Source: Streptomyces antarcticus
GTDB lineage: Bacteria > Actinomycetota > Actinomycetes > Streptomycetales > Streptomycetaceae
Direction: 5' to 3'
Length of the DNA: 53,945 nt
NCBI RefSeq assembly: GCF_026627255.1
Contig: NZ_JAPNLM010000038.1
Location: 1-53,945 of the forward strand
Under the pieces are notes generated by a model, which ran no database searches, was not told the origin of the DNA, and worked only from the letters and a program-made list of their open reading frames with translations. How positions within the stretch are numbered: the first letter of the stretch is position 1; each line of letters opens with the position of its first letter. Position numbers and translations under genes: made by a program. This document shows, piece by piece, positions 17,690 to 27,952 of this stretch.

Positions 17690-19495
17690 CTAGCCCCCGT
17701 ACGCCCCGCTCGCGGTCAGCCGCAGCGCCGTGTCGATCAGCGGGACGTGGCTGAAGGCCTGCGGGAAGTTCCCGACCTGCCGCTGGAGCCGCGAATCCCA
17801 CTCCTCCGCCAGCAGCCCCAGGTCGTTGCGGAGCGCCAGCAGCCGCTCGAAGAGCCGCCGCGCCTCGTCGACGCGGCCGATCATCGCCAGGTCGTCGGCC
17901 ATCCAGAACGAGCAGGCGAGGAACGCGCCCTCGTCGCCCTCCAGTCCGTCGACGCCGGCCTCGCCGCCCGACGTCGGGTAGCGCAGGATGAACCCGTCGG
18001 GCGTGGACAGCTCGCGCTGGATCGCCTCGATGGTTCCGATGACCCGCTTGTCGTCCGGTGGCAGGAAGCCCATCTGCGGGATCAGCAGCAGGGAGGCGTC
18101 GAGCTCCTTCGACCCGTACGACTGGGTGAAGGTGTTGCGCTCCTTGTCGTAGCCCTTCTCGCACACGTCCTGGTGGATCTCGTCGCGCAGCTCGCGCCAG
18201 CGCTCCAGCGGGCCGTCCGCGTCACCGCTCTCGATCAGCTTGATCGTGCGGTCCACGGCCACCCAGGCCATCACCTTGGAGTGCACGAAGTGGCGGCGCG
18301 GGCCGCGCACCTCCCAGATGCCCTCGTCCGGCTGGTCCCAGTGGGTCTCCAGGTAGCGGATCAGCTTGAGCTGGAGCAGCGAGGCGTAGTCGCTGCGCGC
18401 CAGCCCCGTCATGTGCCCCAGGTGCAGGGCCTCGGTGACTTCGCCGTACACGTCCAGCTGGAGCTGGCCGGCGGCGCCGTTGCCGACCCGGACCGGAGTG
18501 GAGCCCTCGTAGCCCGGGAGCCAGTCCAGCTCGGTCTCGCCGAGCTCGCGCTCGCCCGCGATCCCGTACATGATCTGGAGGTTCTCCGGGTCCCCGGCCA
18601 CCGCGCGCAGCAGCCACTCGCGCCAGGCGCGGGCCTCCTCGCGGTAGCCGGTGCGCAGCAGCGAGGACAGGGTGATGGCCGCGTCCCGCAGCCAGGTGTA
18701 GCGGTAGTCCCAGTTCCGGACCCCGCCGATCTCCTCCGGCAGGGAGGTGGTCGGCGCAGCGACGATGCCGCCCGTGGGGCCGTACGTCAGGGCCTTGAGG
18801 GTGATCAGCGAGCGGACCACCGCCTCCCGGTAGGGCCCGTGGTACGTGCACTGCTCGACCCACTCGCGCCAGAACTCGGCGGTGGCCTCCAGGGCCTCCC
18901 CGGCGTCCGGGGTCTCCGGCGCGCCCTTGTGGGAGGGCTGCCAGCTGATGCTGAACGCCATCCGGTCGCCGGGCCCGACGGTGAAGTCGGAGTACGTCGT
19001 CAGGTCCTTGCCGTACGTCTGCGCGTCGGTGTCCAGCCAGACGGAGTCCGGGCCGGCGACGGCCACCGTGCGGCCGTCGACCTTGTGCACCCACGGCACG
19101 ATCCGTCCGTAGCTGAAGCGCATGCGCAGGGCCGAGCGCATCGGCACCCGGCCGCTGACGCCCTCCACGATGCGGATCAGCTGCGGGGCGTGGTCCTCGC
19201 GGGGCGGCATGAAGTCGATGACCCGGACCGTTCCGCGGGGGGTGTCCCACTCCGACTCCAGCACCAGCGAGTCGCCGCGGTAACGGCGCCGCGTGGCGCG
19301 GGGGGCGTCCACGCCCGCCGGGAAGGCCGGGCCGATCCGCCAGAAGCCGTGATCCTCGGTGCCGAGAATGCTCGCGAACACGGCATGGGAGTCGAACCGG
19401 GGCAGACACAACCAGTCCACCGCCCCGTCCCGACAGACCAGCGCCGCTGTCTGCATGTCCCCGATCAGTGCGTAATCCTCGATGCGCCCGGACAC
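17690..19495 (-). CDS. Glycoside hydrolase family 15 protein (glucoamylase/trehalase-like)
   Basis: The 601-residue protein matches the GH15 family of actinobacteria: N-terminus 'SGRIEDYALIGDMQTAALV', 'DWLCLPRFDSHAVFA', then the (alpha/alpha)6 barrel with the signature GGVRNWDYRYTWLRDA and 'HSKVMAWVAVDRTIKL'. GH15 enzymes release glucose from alpha-glucans or cleave trehalose, and there is no signal peptide, so it acts inside the cell on storage sugar. The GTG start is chosen because GGAG lies 6 bases upstream and it gives the family N-terminus. An ATG two codons earlier directly abuts that binding site and is unlikely. The gene is divergent from pyrG. Confidence 0.9.
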   Translation of the reverse strand: MSGRIEDYALIGDMQTAALVCRDGAVDWLCLPRFDSHAVFASILGTEDHGFWRIGPAFPAGVDAPRATRRRYRGDSLVLESEWDTPRGTVRVIDFMPPREDHAPQLIRIVEGVSGRVPMRSALRMRFSYGRIVPWVHKVDGRTVAVAGPDSVWLDTDAQTYGKDLTTYSDFTVGPGDRMAFSISWQPSHKGAPETPDAGEALEATAEFWREWVEQCTYHGPYREAVVRSLITLKALTYGPTGGIVAAPTTSLPEEIGGVRNWDYRYTWLRDAAITLSSLLRTGYREEARAWREWLLRAVAGDPENLQIMYGIAGERELGETELDWLPGYEGSTPVRVGNGAAGQLQLDVYGEVTEALHLGHMTGLARSDYASLLQLKLIRYLETHWDQPDEGIWEVRGPRRHFVHSKVMAWVAVDRTIKLIESGDADGPLERWRELRDEIHQDVCEKGYDKERNTFTQSYGSKELDASLLLIPQMGFLPPDDKRVIGTIEAIQRELSTPDGFILRYPTSGGEAGVDGLEGDEGAFLACSFWMADDLAMIGRVDEARRLFERLLALRNDLGLLAEEWDSRLQRQVGNFPQAFSHVPLIDTALRLTASGAYGG

Positions 19496-19951
19496 GTGCA
19501 TCTCCAGTCGAACGGCCACGTCCGCCCCGAAGGGCGCTTGCATTGCGCGGTTTGCGCGGTCTCCCATGGGTGGGGAACGCCGCGTTGAGCCAATGATTCC
19601 GCATATCGGCTCGGGTCGGCCGTCTGACGGTCTGCCCGGCGGCGATGTTCGCAATATCCGAGCAGGATATGACGGCACCCTAGTGATCCACCTAAGCCTG
19701 CGAAGAATGTGACACGGCCAAACGGGTGAGCAGGGGGAACTTCCCCGCGGCACCCTCCGGAGCCGGGTCGCCGGGCGTCGCCGGAGGCGGACCGGCCCGG
19801 GCGCTGATAGGCTGGTATCCCGTGGACCGGTGGTCTGCCTGTGCGAATCAGGAACCCCGAAACCGCAGCTTCGGCGCCCCCTGAGACCCTTCCGGATCGA
19901 CGGAGGCCGGCGCCGGACGCACCCTCACCTCGCGACCACGGGAGCCCCCTC
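19496..19951. other. Divergent intergenic region between the GH15 gene and pyrG
   Basis: About 455 bases without a gene. The part near 19600-19720 is less GC-rich than the surroundings ('tgttcgcaatatccgagcag', 'gaagaatgtgacacgg') and probably holds the promoters. A TAGGCT hexamer near 19808 could be a -10 for pyrG, but I see no matching -35. Small open frames here have no coding character. Confidence 0.5.
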
Positions 19952-21628
<1,677 letters not shown>

Positions 21629-21648
21629 CGGCCTGACCGCATAACGTA

Positions 21649-21688
21649 GACAGCCGGGGCACGGGTTCGTGCCCCGGCTGTCGCGTTT
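21649..21688 (+). terminator. Terminator after pyrG
   Basis: A perfect 14-bp stem (21649-21662 with 21669-21682) and a 6-base loop are followed by 'gcgttt'. It separates pyrG from the Nudix gene, whose own binding site lies just beyond. Confidence 0.8.
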
Positions 21689-21705
21689 CTCCGGAAGGTA
21701 CGGCC

Positions 21706-22344
21706 ATGGCCATGGGCAACGAGATCGAGGACACACCGGAGTCGTGGGAGGTCGTCGCCTCGCGCACCCCGTTCCAGGGAGCCAAGACGGCGGTCCGCTC
21801 CGACCAGGTGCGGATGCCGGACCGGATGGTGGTCCGCCGCGACTACCAGGCACACCCCGGCTCGGTGTGCGTCCTCGCCCTCGACGAGGACCACCGGGTG
21901 CTGGTCCTGAAGCAGTTCCGCCACCCGGTGCGGCACCGGCTGTGGGAGCTGCCGGCGGGGCTGCTGGACGTGGCGGGGGAGAACCCGCTGCACGCGGCGC
22001 GGCGCGAGCTGTACGAGGAGGCCCACGTCAAGGCCGAGCAGTGGCACGTGCTGGCCGACTTCTTCTCCTCGCCGGGCGGCTCGGACGAGGCGGTACGGAT
22101 CTTCCTGGCGCGGAACCTCGCGGAGGCCGAGGGAGAGCGGTTCGAGGTCTCCGACGAGGAGGCCGACATGGAGGTCGCGCGGGTCCCGCTCGCGGACCTG
22201 GTGGCCGGCGTGCTGGCCGGGCGGCTCGCGAACCCGGGGCTGGTGACGGGCGTGCTGGCCGTGACCGCCGCCCTGGCGGGCGAGGGCCTGGACGCGCTGC
22301 GCCCGGCCCTCGCCCCGTGGCCGGCCCGCCCGTACGAGGCGTAG
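21706..22344 (+). CDS. Nudix hydrolase (ADP-ribose pyrophosphatase-like)
   Basis: The 212-residue protein has the Nudix signature in 'ELPAGLLDVAGE' followed by 'HAARRELYEEAHV', with the REL..EE metal-binding core. One extra residue lies between the first Gly and Glu compared with the classic GX5E. From memory, the same spacing occurs in the mycobacterial ADP-ribose pyrophosphatase group. The likely reaction is ADP-ribose to AMP plus ribose-5-phosphate. GGAAGG lies 7 bases before the ATG, and a second in-frame ATG follows two codons later. It comes after the pyrG terminator, in the conserved order pyrG-nudix. Confidence 0.9.
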   Translation: MAMGNEIEDTPESWEVVASRTPFQGAKTAVRSDQVRMPDRMVVRRDYQAHPGSVCVLALDEDHRVLVLKQFRHPVRHRLWELPAGLLDVAGENPLHAARRELYEEAHVKAEQWHVLADFFSSPGGSDEAVRIFLARNLAEAEGERFEVSDEEADMEVARVPLADLVAGVLAGRLANPGLVTGVLAVTAALAGEGLDALRPALAPWPARPYEA

Positions 22345-22438
22345 GACGCGCCGTACGGGGTGCGGCTCCCACACGGCGTGCGGCGCCCGTGAGGGTGCGG
22401 CTCCCGTACGGGGCACAGGCCGCCGTACGGGCCGTTCG

Positions 22439-22513
22439 CCCCGTGCGGCGCCGCACGGGGCGGCGCCGCACGGGGCCCCGCGGGGTGCCGGGGCTCCGGC
22501 CGGCCGGAGCCCC
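22439..22513. repeat. Tandem GC palindromes in the gap after the Nudix gene
   Basis: The gap of about 320 bases before the next gene has no coding signal. It contains a perfect 22-base palindrome (22439-22460, gtgcggcgccgcac core) and a perfect 24-base palindrome (22490-22513, ctccggccggccggag core), with many short 'gtacgg' and 'cgccgcac' repeats. These are likely terminators for the Nudix gene. The promoter of the P-loop/TPR gene should lie in the less GC-rich last 100 bases. Confidence 0.55.
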
Positions 22514-22667
22514 AGGGCCGGCCGGAGTGGGCCGCGGGTGGGCGGTACGGCCCAGTGGTGTGACCATCCGCTGATCCGATTGGGGGATTTGTCCGCCGCG
22601 CTCCACCCTTGTCGTCGCTCTGCGTGAACTACGCTCGCAATCCGAAGGCAGCGAGAGGAGCGGATCC

Positions 22668-24641
22668 GTGACGGATTTCGTCGGGCGGCGGCGTGAGCTC
22701 AAGGAGCTGCGCGAGGACATCGCACGGACCGGGCTCGACACCCTCTCGGGCCGGAAGGCCAAGGCCCCCCGGGCGCGGGTGCTGCTCGTCGCCGGGCGGC
22801 CCGGCTCCGGGCGCACGGCCCTCGCCGAGGCCTTCGTGCGCGAGATCGCCGAGCAGTACCCCGACGGCGTGCTCCGGACCCGGCTGACCGCGCCCGGAGG
22901 GGAGACCGTACCCACCGAGCGCGCCGTCAGGGACCTCCTGGAGGGGCTGGGGCACGCCGCCCCGGCCGGGGCGGGCGAGGACGACCTCAGCTCCGCCCTG
23001 CGGACCGCGCTCGCCGGGCGCCGGGCGATTGTCCTGGTCGACGACGCGGCCGACCCGAACCAGGTCGACGCCCTGCTGCCGGACACCCCGGAGTGCCTGG
23101 TCGTGGTCACCGCCGAGGGCCCGCTCACGGGCATCCCCGACGTGCGGCCCTGCACCCTCGGCGGACTCGACACCCCCTCCGCCGTGACCATGCTCGCCCA
23201 GCACATCGGCGACATCCGGGTCACCGTCGACCCCCGCGCGGCCGAGGCCCTCGCCGAGGAGTGCGGGGGACAGCCGGCCGCGCTCCGCCTCATCGGCGGC
23301 TGGCTCGCCGCCCACCCCAAGGCCTCCGTCGTCGACGTGTCCAAGCAGCTGCACGACATGCCGCCCAGCACCGGCGGCCCGCTCGCCCGCGGCTTCCGGC
23401 TCGTCTACGAGTCCCTGCCGCAGCCCGCCCAGCGGACGCTGCGGCTGCTGCCGCTCGCCCCCGCCGGCGTGGTCGACTCGCACACCGCCTCCGCCCTCGC
23501 CGGGTGCTCGGTGGCCGCCGCCCAGTCCACCCTGGACGACTTCGCCGGGCTGGGCCTCCTGCACTCCTCCCGCGACGGGCTGTTCCTGGTGCCCGGCTGC
23601 CTCGCCCCGCTGCTCCAGGCCCTGCTGGAGGCCAAGGAGCGCCCCGCCGAGGTCCAGCTGGCCAGGGCCCGGATGCTGGAGCGCACCGTACGGCTGCTGC
23701 ACTCCTGCCGGGCCATGGCCGATACGGACGAGGACGGGCCCGTCGGCGGCCCGGAGAAGCTGGACGGGCTGCCGCGCGCCCTGCGGTTCCCCGACCGCCG
23801 GGCCGCCGCGACCTGGCTGGACACCCGGCTGCCCGCCCTGTCGGCGGCCGCCACGGTGGCCGTGGCCGACGGCGGGCTGGACACCCTGGCCCGCCGGCTG
23901 GTCTCCGGGCTCGTACGTGCCCTGGTCGACCACCGCGGCACCGCCGAGGCCGCCCCCGAGCTGTACGGGCTGCACCGGCTGGTCCTGGACGTCGCCGAGC
24001 GCCGCGAACTGCACCGCGAGCAGGCCGCCGCCCTGCTGAACCTGGCCGATCTGGACGCCGAGACCGGCCGGACCCAGGAGGCCCTGGAGCGCTACCGGGC
24101 CGCGCTGGCCGCCGGGAAGGCGGCGAACGACCCGTACGCGACCGGCCGCGCGATGGAATCCGTAGGCGGCGCGTACCAGGAGCTCACGGACTGGCACCGG
24201 GCCGCCGACTGGTTCGGCCGGGCGCTGTCCCAGGCCCTCGCCCGGGGGGAGCGCGCGGACGAGGCCCGGCTCTACGGGCGGCTCGGAAACGTCCACACCT
24301 ACGCGGGCCGCTACGGGGACGCGCTGCGCAGCTGGCGGGCCGCCGCGGCGGGCTACCGGAAGCTGGCCGATGTCCCGGGCCAGGCCAAGGCGTTGAGCGA
24401 GATGGCGCGGGTCCAGGAATACGCGGGGCGGCCCGAGGAGTCGCTGCACACCTGCCGGGAAGCGGTGGAGCTGGCGCGCAAGGCCGAGGACCAGCGACTT
24501 CAGGCCGCACTCCAGGTCCGGCTGGCCGACACGCTGGACCGCCTCGGCGACCCCGCCGCCGCCAGGCTGCACCGGTCCGCAGCCGACAGATTGCTGGGAG
24601 ATGACCCCGCAGCCTGCGAAATCCGTAGTGCTTCCGACTAA
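22668..24641 (+). CDS. STAND/NB-ARC-like P-loop ATPase with C-terminal tetratricopeptide repeats
   Basis: The 657-residue protein starts 'DFVGRRRELKEL', typical of AAA/NB-ARC regulators. It has a Walker A-like motif GRPGSGRT at residues 43-50, in which Arg49 stands where Lys is usual, and a Walker B-like AIVLVDDAAD. A winged-helix-like segment follows, and the last 250 residues form TPR helices ('EALERYRAALAAGKAANDPYATG', 'ALRSWRAAAAGYRKLADVPGQ', in part). Such proteins are signalling switches. No DNA-binding or effector domain is obvious. The GTG has GAGGAG 8 bases upstream. It stands alone between the Nudix gene and ald. From memory it is a Streptomyces core gene of unknown role. Confidence 0.85.
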   Translation: MTDFVGRRRELKELREDIARTGLDTLSGRKAKAPRARVLLVAGRPGSGRTALAEAFVREIAEQYPDGVLRTRLTAPGGETVPTERAVRDLLEGLGHAAPAGAGEDDLSSALRTALAGRRAIVLVDDAADPNQVDALLPDTPECLVVVTAEGPLTGIPDVRPCTLGGLDTPSAVTMLAQHIGDIRVTVDPRAAEALAEECGGQPAALRLIGGWLAAHPKASVVDVSKQLHDMPPSTGGPLARGFRLVYESLPQPAQRTLRLLPLAPAGVVDSHTASALAGCSVAAAQSTLDDFAGLGLLHSSRDGLFLVPGCLAPLLQALLEAKERPAEVQLARARMLERTVRLLHSCRAMADTDEDGPVGGPEKLDGLPRALRFPDRRAAATWLDTRLPALSAAATVAVADGGLDTLARRLVSGLVRALVDHRGTAEAAPELYGLHRLVLDVAERRELHREQAAALLNLADLDAETGRTQEALERYRAALAAGKAANDPYATGRAMESVGGAYQELTDWHRAADWFGRALSQALARGERADEARLYGRLGNVHTYAGRYGDALRSWRAAAAGYRKLADVPGQAKALSEMARVQEYAGRPEESLHTCREAVELARKAEDQRLQAALQVRLADTLDRLGDPAAARLHRSAADRLLGDDPAACEIRSASD

Positions 24642-24660
24642 GATTATTCGTTTGCAAGGC

Positions 24661-24688
24661 TAGACAGCGACTCATCCTTCATTAGACT
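24661..24688 (+). promoter_or_regulatory. Probable housekeeping-type promoter of ald
   Basis: A -35-like TAGACA (24661-24666) and a -10-like TAGACT (24683-24688) are separated by 16 bases. They lie in a short, less GC-rich segment between the STAND-like gene and ald. This would give a 5' leader of about 100 bases. Confidence 0.5.
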
Positions 24689-24693
24689 GGCTC

Positions 24694-24713
24694 CACCACG
24701 TCATCCTGTGGTG
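24694..24713. promoter_or_regulatory. Inverted repeat at the predicted ald transcription start
   Basis: The half-sites caccac and gtggtg, 8 bases apart, begin 5 bases after the predicted -10. A repressor or Lrp/AldR-type regulator could bind here, but the half-sites are short and the assignment is tentative. Confidence 0.3.
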
Positions 24714-24793
24714 CATCCCGTTGCGCGTTCTTGTGGGCGGGTATGTATGGAAGTGACCCGAAAAATCCCCTGAGCCAAGGACCGTGATCGACG

Positions 24794-25909
24794 ATGAAGG
24801 TCGGCATCCCCCGCGAGGTCAAGAACAACGAGTTCCGGGTCGCCATCACGCCCGCCGGCGTGCATGAGCTGGTCCGGGGCGGCCACCAGGTCTTCGTCGA
24901 GCAGAACGCCGGTGTGGGTTCCTCGATCACGGACGCCGAGTACGTCGCGGCCGGTGCCGAGATCCTCGGCACCGCCGACGAGGTCTGGGCCACCGCCGAC
25001 CTGCTGCTGAAGGTCAAGGAGCCCATCGCCGAGGAGTACCACCGCCTCCGCAAGGACCAGACCCTCTTCACGTACCTGCACCTGGCGGCCTCCCGCGAGT
25101 GCACGGACGCCCTGCTGGAGTCCGGCACCACCGCCATCGCGTACGAGACGGTCGAGCTCGCCAACCGCGCGCTCCCGCTGCTCGCCCCGATGTCCGAGGT
25201 CGCGGGCCGCCTGGCCCCCCAGGTCGGCGCGTACCACCTGATGCGCTCGGCCGGCGGCCGCGGCGTCCTCCCGGGCGGCGTCCCCGGCACCTCGGCCGGC
25301 GAGGCCGTGGTCATCGGCGGCGGCGTCTCCGGCTGGAACGCGGCGCAGATCGCCATCGGCATGGGCTTCCACGTGACCCTGCTGGACCGCGACATCAACA
25401 AGCTCCGCGAGGCCGACAAGATCTTCGGCACGAAGATCCAGACGATCGTCTCCAACGCCTACGAGCTCGAGAAGGCCGTCCTCGCGGCCGACCTCGTCAT
25501 CGGCGCGGTGCTGATCCCGGGTGCGAAGGCCCCGAAGCTGGTCACCAACGAGCTGGTCTCCCGGATGAAGCCCGGAAGTGTCCTTGTCGACATCGCGATC
25601 GACCAGGGCGGCTGCTTCGAGGACTCCCGTCCGACCACCCACGCCGAGCCGACCTTCCAGGTCCACAACTCGGTCTTCTACTGCGTCGCCAACATGCCGG
25701 GCGCGGTTCCGAACACCTCCACCTACGCGCTGACGAACGCCACGCTGCCCTACATCGTGCAGCTCGCGAACCTCGGCTGGGTCGAGGCGCTCCGTCGCGA
25801 CCCGGCGCTCGGTCTGGGCCTCAACACCCATGACGGCCAGGTCGTTTACGGTCCGGTCGCCGACGCGCACGGCCTCCCGACCCTCGAGCTGAGCACCCTG
25901 CTCGGCTGA
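24794..25909 (+). CDS. ald: Alanine dehydrogenase
   Basis: Ald interconverts L-alanine and pyruvate plus ammonia with NAD. The 371-residue sequence has the family start 'MKVGIPREVKNNEFRVA', the catalytic lysine in 'LLKVKEP', the catalytic histidine in 'FTYLHLA', and the NAD-binding glycine motif 'VVIGGGVSGWNAA'. Length and motifs are normal and the enzyme should be active. The ATG lacks a strong binding site, but the N-terminus fits exactly. A promoter with an inverted repeat precedes the gene and a hairpin follows, so it is probably a single-gene unit. It supplies pyruvate and NADH when amino acids are the carbon source. Confidence 0.96.
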   Translation: MKVGIPREVKNNEFRVAITPAGVHELVRGGHQVFVEQNAGVGSSITDAEYVAAGAEILGTADEVWATADLLLKVKEPIAEEYHRLRKDQTLFTYLHLAASRECTDALLESGTTAIAYETVELANRALPLLAPMSEVAGRLAPQVGAYHLMRSAGGRGVLPGGVPGTSAGEAVVIGGGVSGWNAAQIAIGMGFHVTLLDRDINKLREADKIFGTKIQTIVSNAYELEKAVLAADLVIGAVLIPGAKAPKLVTNELVSRMKPGSVLVDIAIDQGGCFEDSRPTTHAEPTFQVHNSVFYCVANMPGAVPNTSTYALTNATLPYIVQLANLGWVEALRRDPALGLGLNTHDGQVVYGPVADAHGLPTLELSTLLG

Positions 25910-25939
25910 GTCGTCAACGACTGACGTCAATCTCACGTA

Positions 25940-25973
25940 TCCGGCCGGACCTTGCTCGCGAGGTCCGGCCGGA
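25940..25973. terminator. Hairpin terminator after ald
   Basis: A perfect 13-bp stem (25940-25952 with 25961-25973) closes an 8-base loop, about 30 bases after the ald stop. The remainder of the 326-base gap to parA holds a short palindrome (ccgcgaa-ac-ttcgcgg, 26044-26059) and promoter-like sequences, but no gene. Confidence 0.75.
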
Positions 25974-26130
25974 GGCGTTCGCGGCAGGTCTCGCGACCTC
26001 GCTCAACTCGCCTCGAACGTAACCCTTTAACCCTTTCGCACACCCGCGAAACTTCGCGGCGACAGCTCGGACGCCCTTGACAGAGAGGTGTTCGGTTGCC
26101 GACACATCGTGCCGGGTCCGACGGATTGTG

Positions 26131-26160
26131 TTGCCGCTGGGCGGTGACACGCCATAGAGT
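26131..26160 (+). promoter_or_regulatory. Possible promoter of the parA operon
   Basis: TTGCCG (26131-26136) and TAGAGT (26155-26160) are 18 bases apart and 75 bases upstream of the parA GTG. A TTGACA hexamer at 26077-26082 is a better -35 but has no convincing -10. The choice between them is uncertain. Confidence 0.3.
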
Positions 26161-26235
26161 CGCCAACCGTCGGCATGGTGCAACGCTGACCTATCGATAA
26201 GTGTCCTGGTCACGTCCGAGGAGGTAAGACGACTT

Positions 26236-27396
26236 GTGAATGAGTCGACATTTGCTCCTGGGGGTGGTCGCGCAGGGACGCCGGAGCGGGGCCAAGGCCC
26301 CGCCGGGCTCGAGGCTGTCGGCTCCGTCGCAGTCCGCACCTTCGCAAACCACCAGCACATGCAGACGCCCCGAAACAGCATGGACGGCCTAGACGTGAAC
26401 TCCAGGGCCGGCGACCCGAGCGGCGACAAGCCCGTGGGTTTCGCCGACTACGAAAACGTGCCCGAGGGGCACTTCTACGACCCCGACGCGGAGTACGAAC
26501 CGGACCCCGAGTACGCGGCCACCCTCGCCCCCGACGCTGCCCGCCAGCGCCGTGAGCGGATCGGCCCGACCGGACGCCCGCTCCCGTACTTCCCGATCCC
26601 AGGTCCGCTGACCGACCACGGTCCGGCGAAGATCATCGCGATGTGCAACCAGAAGGGCGGCGTGGGCAAGACCACGTCGACCATCAACCTGGGTGCCGCG
26701 CTCGCCGAGTACGGGCGCCGCGTGCTGCTCGTCGACTTCGACCCGCAGGGCGCGCTGTCCGTGGGCCTCGGCGTGAACCCGATGGAACTCGACCTGACGG
26801 TCTACAACCTGCTCATGGAGCGGGGCATGTCGGCCGACGAGGTGCTGCTGAAGACGGCGGTCCCCAACATGGACCTGCTGCCGAGCAACATCGACCTGTC
26901 CGCCGCGGAAGTACAGCTCGTCAGCGAGGTCGCGCGCGAGTCGACCCTCCAGCGGGCCCTGAAGCCCCTGATGGCCGACTACGACTACATGGTGATCGAC
27001 TGTCAGCCCTCGCTCGGCCTGCTGACCGTGAACGCCCTGACGGCGGCTCACAAGGTCATCGTCCCGCTGGAGTGCGAGTTCTTCGCGCTGCGCGGCGTGG
27101 CGCTGCTGACCGAGACCATTGAGAAGGTGCAGGAGCGGCTCAACCCCGAGCTGGAGCTCGACGGCATCCTCGCCACGATGTACGACTCCCGCACGGTGCA
27201 CAGCCGCGAGGTGCTGGCGCGCGTCGTCGAAGCCTTCGACGACCACGTCTACCACACGGTCATCGGCCGCACGGTGCGCTTCCCGGAGACCACGGTCGCC
27301 GGTGAGCCGATCACGACGTACGCCTCCAACTCCGTCGGCGCCGCCGCCTACCGCCAGCTCGCCAGGGAGGTGCTCGCCCGGTGTCACGCCGAGTGA
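26236..27396 (+). CDS. parA: ParA-family chromosome-partitioning ATPase (orphan type)
   Basis: The 386-residue protein has a disordered N-terminal region of about 120 residues, with acidic segments (YDPDAEYEPDPEYA), then the ParA ATPase domain. It contains the deviant Walker A KGGVGKTTSTINLG, switch I 'DFDPQGALS', and Walker B 'YDYMVIDCQPSLG'. It is not the origin-linked ParA, since no parB gene or GTTTCACGTGAAAC site is nearby. It begins the block parA-RHH-scpA-scpB-rluB, and this linkage points to chromosome organisation or positioning. GAGGAGG lies 11 bases before the GTG start. The downstream gene overlaps it by 16 bases, so the two proteins are probably partners. Confidence 0.92.
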   Translation: MNESTFAPGGGRAGTPERGQGPAGLEAVGSVAVRTFANHQHMQTPRNSMDGLDVNSRAGDPSGDKPVGFADYENVPEGHFYDPDAEYEPDPEYAATLAPDAARQRRERIGPTGRPLPYFPIPGPLTDHGPAKIIAMCNQKGGVGKTTSTINLGAALAEYGRRVLLVDFDPQGALSVGLGVNPMELDLTVYNLLMERGMSADEVLLKTAVPNMDLLPSNIDLSAAEVQLVSEVARESTLQRALKPLMADYDYMVIDCQPSLGLLTVNALTAAHKVIVPLECEFFALRGVALLTETIEKVQERLNPELELDGILATMYDSRTVHSREVLARVVEAFDDHVYHTVIGRTVRFPETTVAGEPITTYASNSVGAAAYRQLAREVLARCHAE

Positions 27397-27890
27397 GTCT
27401 GCCCGGAGCCGACGAACTGTTCCGTACGACCGGGGGGATGGCCCTCCAGTCGTCCTCGCCGCGGCGGGGGGCCGAGGAGGCGCCCGGAACGGAGCACGCG
27501 GCGGCTTCGGCGGAGGGCACGGCGGGGGAGGGGCGCAGCCGGGAGGCGGCGGCCGGAACCGACCCCGTGGTGGGTGCACCCAGGCGGCCGCAGGAAGGTT
27601 CTGCCAGCTCCTCGAACGGACCCGCCCAGCCGGGCGGCCGCGGCAAGGGGCAGGGACGGGGCGCCAACCGGCGCCCCAGCGGGCGCGAGCGGCACGACGA
27701 GAAGATCACGGTCTACGTCTCCGCCGAAGAGCTCATGGACCTGGAACACGCGCGGCTGGTGCTGCGCGGCGAGCACGGGCTCGCGGTCGACCGTGGCCGT
27801 ATCGTCCGTGAGGCGGTGGCGGTCGTCCTCGCGGATCTCGAGTCCCGCGGGGACGCGAGCATCCTCGTACGGCGGCTGCGCGGGCGCTGA
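27381..27890 (+). CDS. Probable ribbon-helix-helix partner of the upstream ParA
   Basis: The 169-residue protein has about 105 residues of low-complexity Gly/Ala/Ser/Arg/Glu sequence and then a compact C-terminal domain: 'DEKITVYVSAEELMDLEHAR' and 'GRIVREAVAVVLADLESRG'. The order beta strand (ITVYV), helix, helix is that of ribbon-helix-helix DNA-binding proteins such as CopG and ParG. Together with the 16-base overlap with parA, this suggests a ParA partner that binds DNA. This is inference from pattern, as I do not recognise a named family. The GTG start is translationally coupled to parA. Alternative roles are an Arc-like repressor or a scaffold. Confidence 0.7.
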   Translation: MSRRVSLPGADELFRTTGGMALQSSSPRRGAEEAPGTEHAAASAEGTAGEGRSREAAAGTDPVVGAPRRPQEGSASSSNGPAQPGGRGKGQGRGANRRPSGRERHDEKITVYVSAEELMDLEHARLVLRGEHGLAVDRGRIVREAVAVVLADLESRGDASILVRRLRGR

Positions 27891-27952
27891 CCCGGTCCTC
27901 CGGGCGCGCCCCACCCGCACCCCGCCCCCCCTCCGCACCAGCCTGGACCGCG

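Noticed and set aside
26000..27396. Origin-linked ParA with parS sites
   Set aside because: No parB gene and no GTTTCACGTGAAAC-type site was seen; the scpAB context marks it as the orphan ParA.
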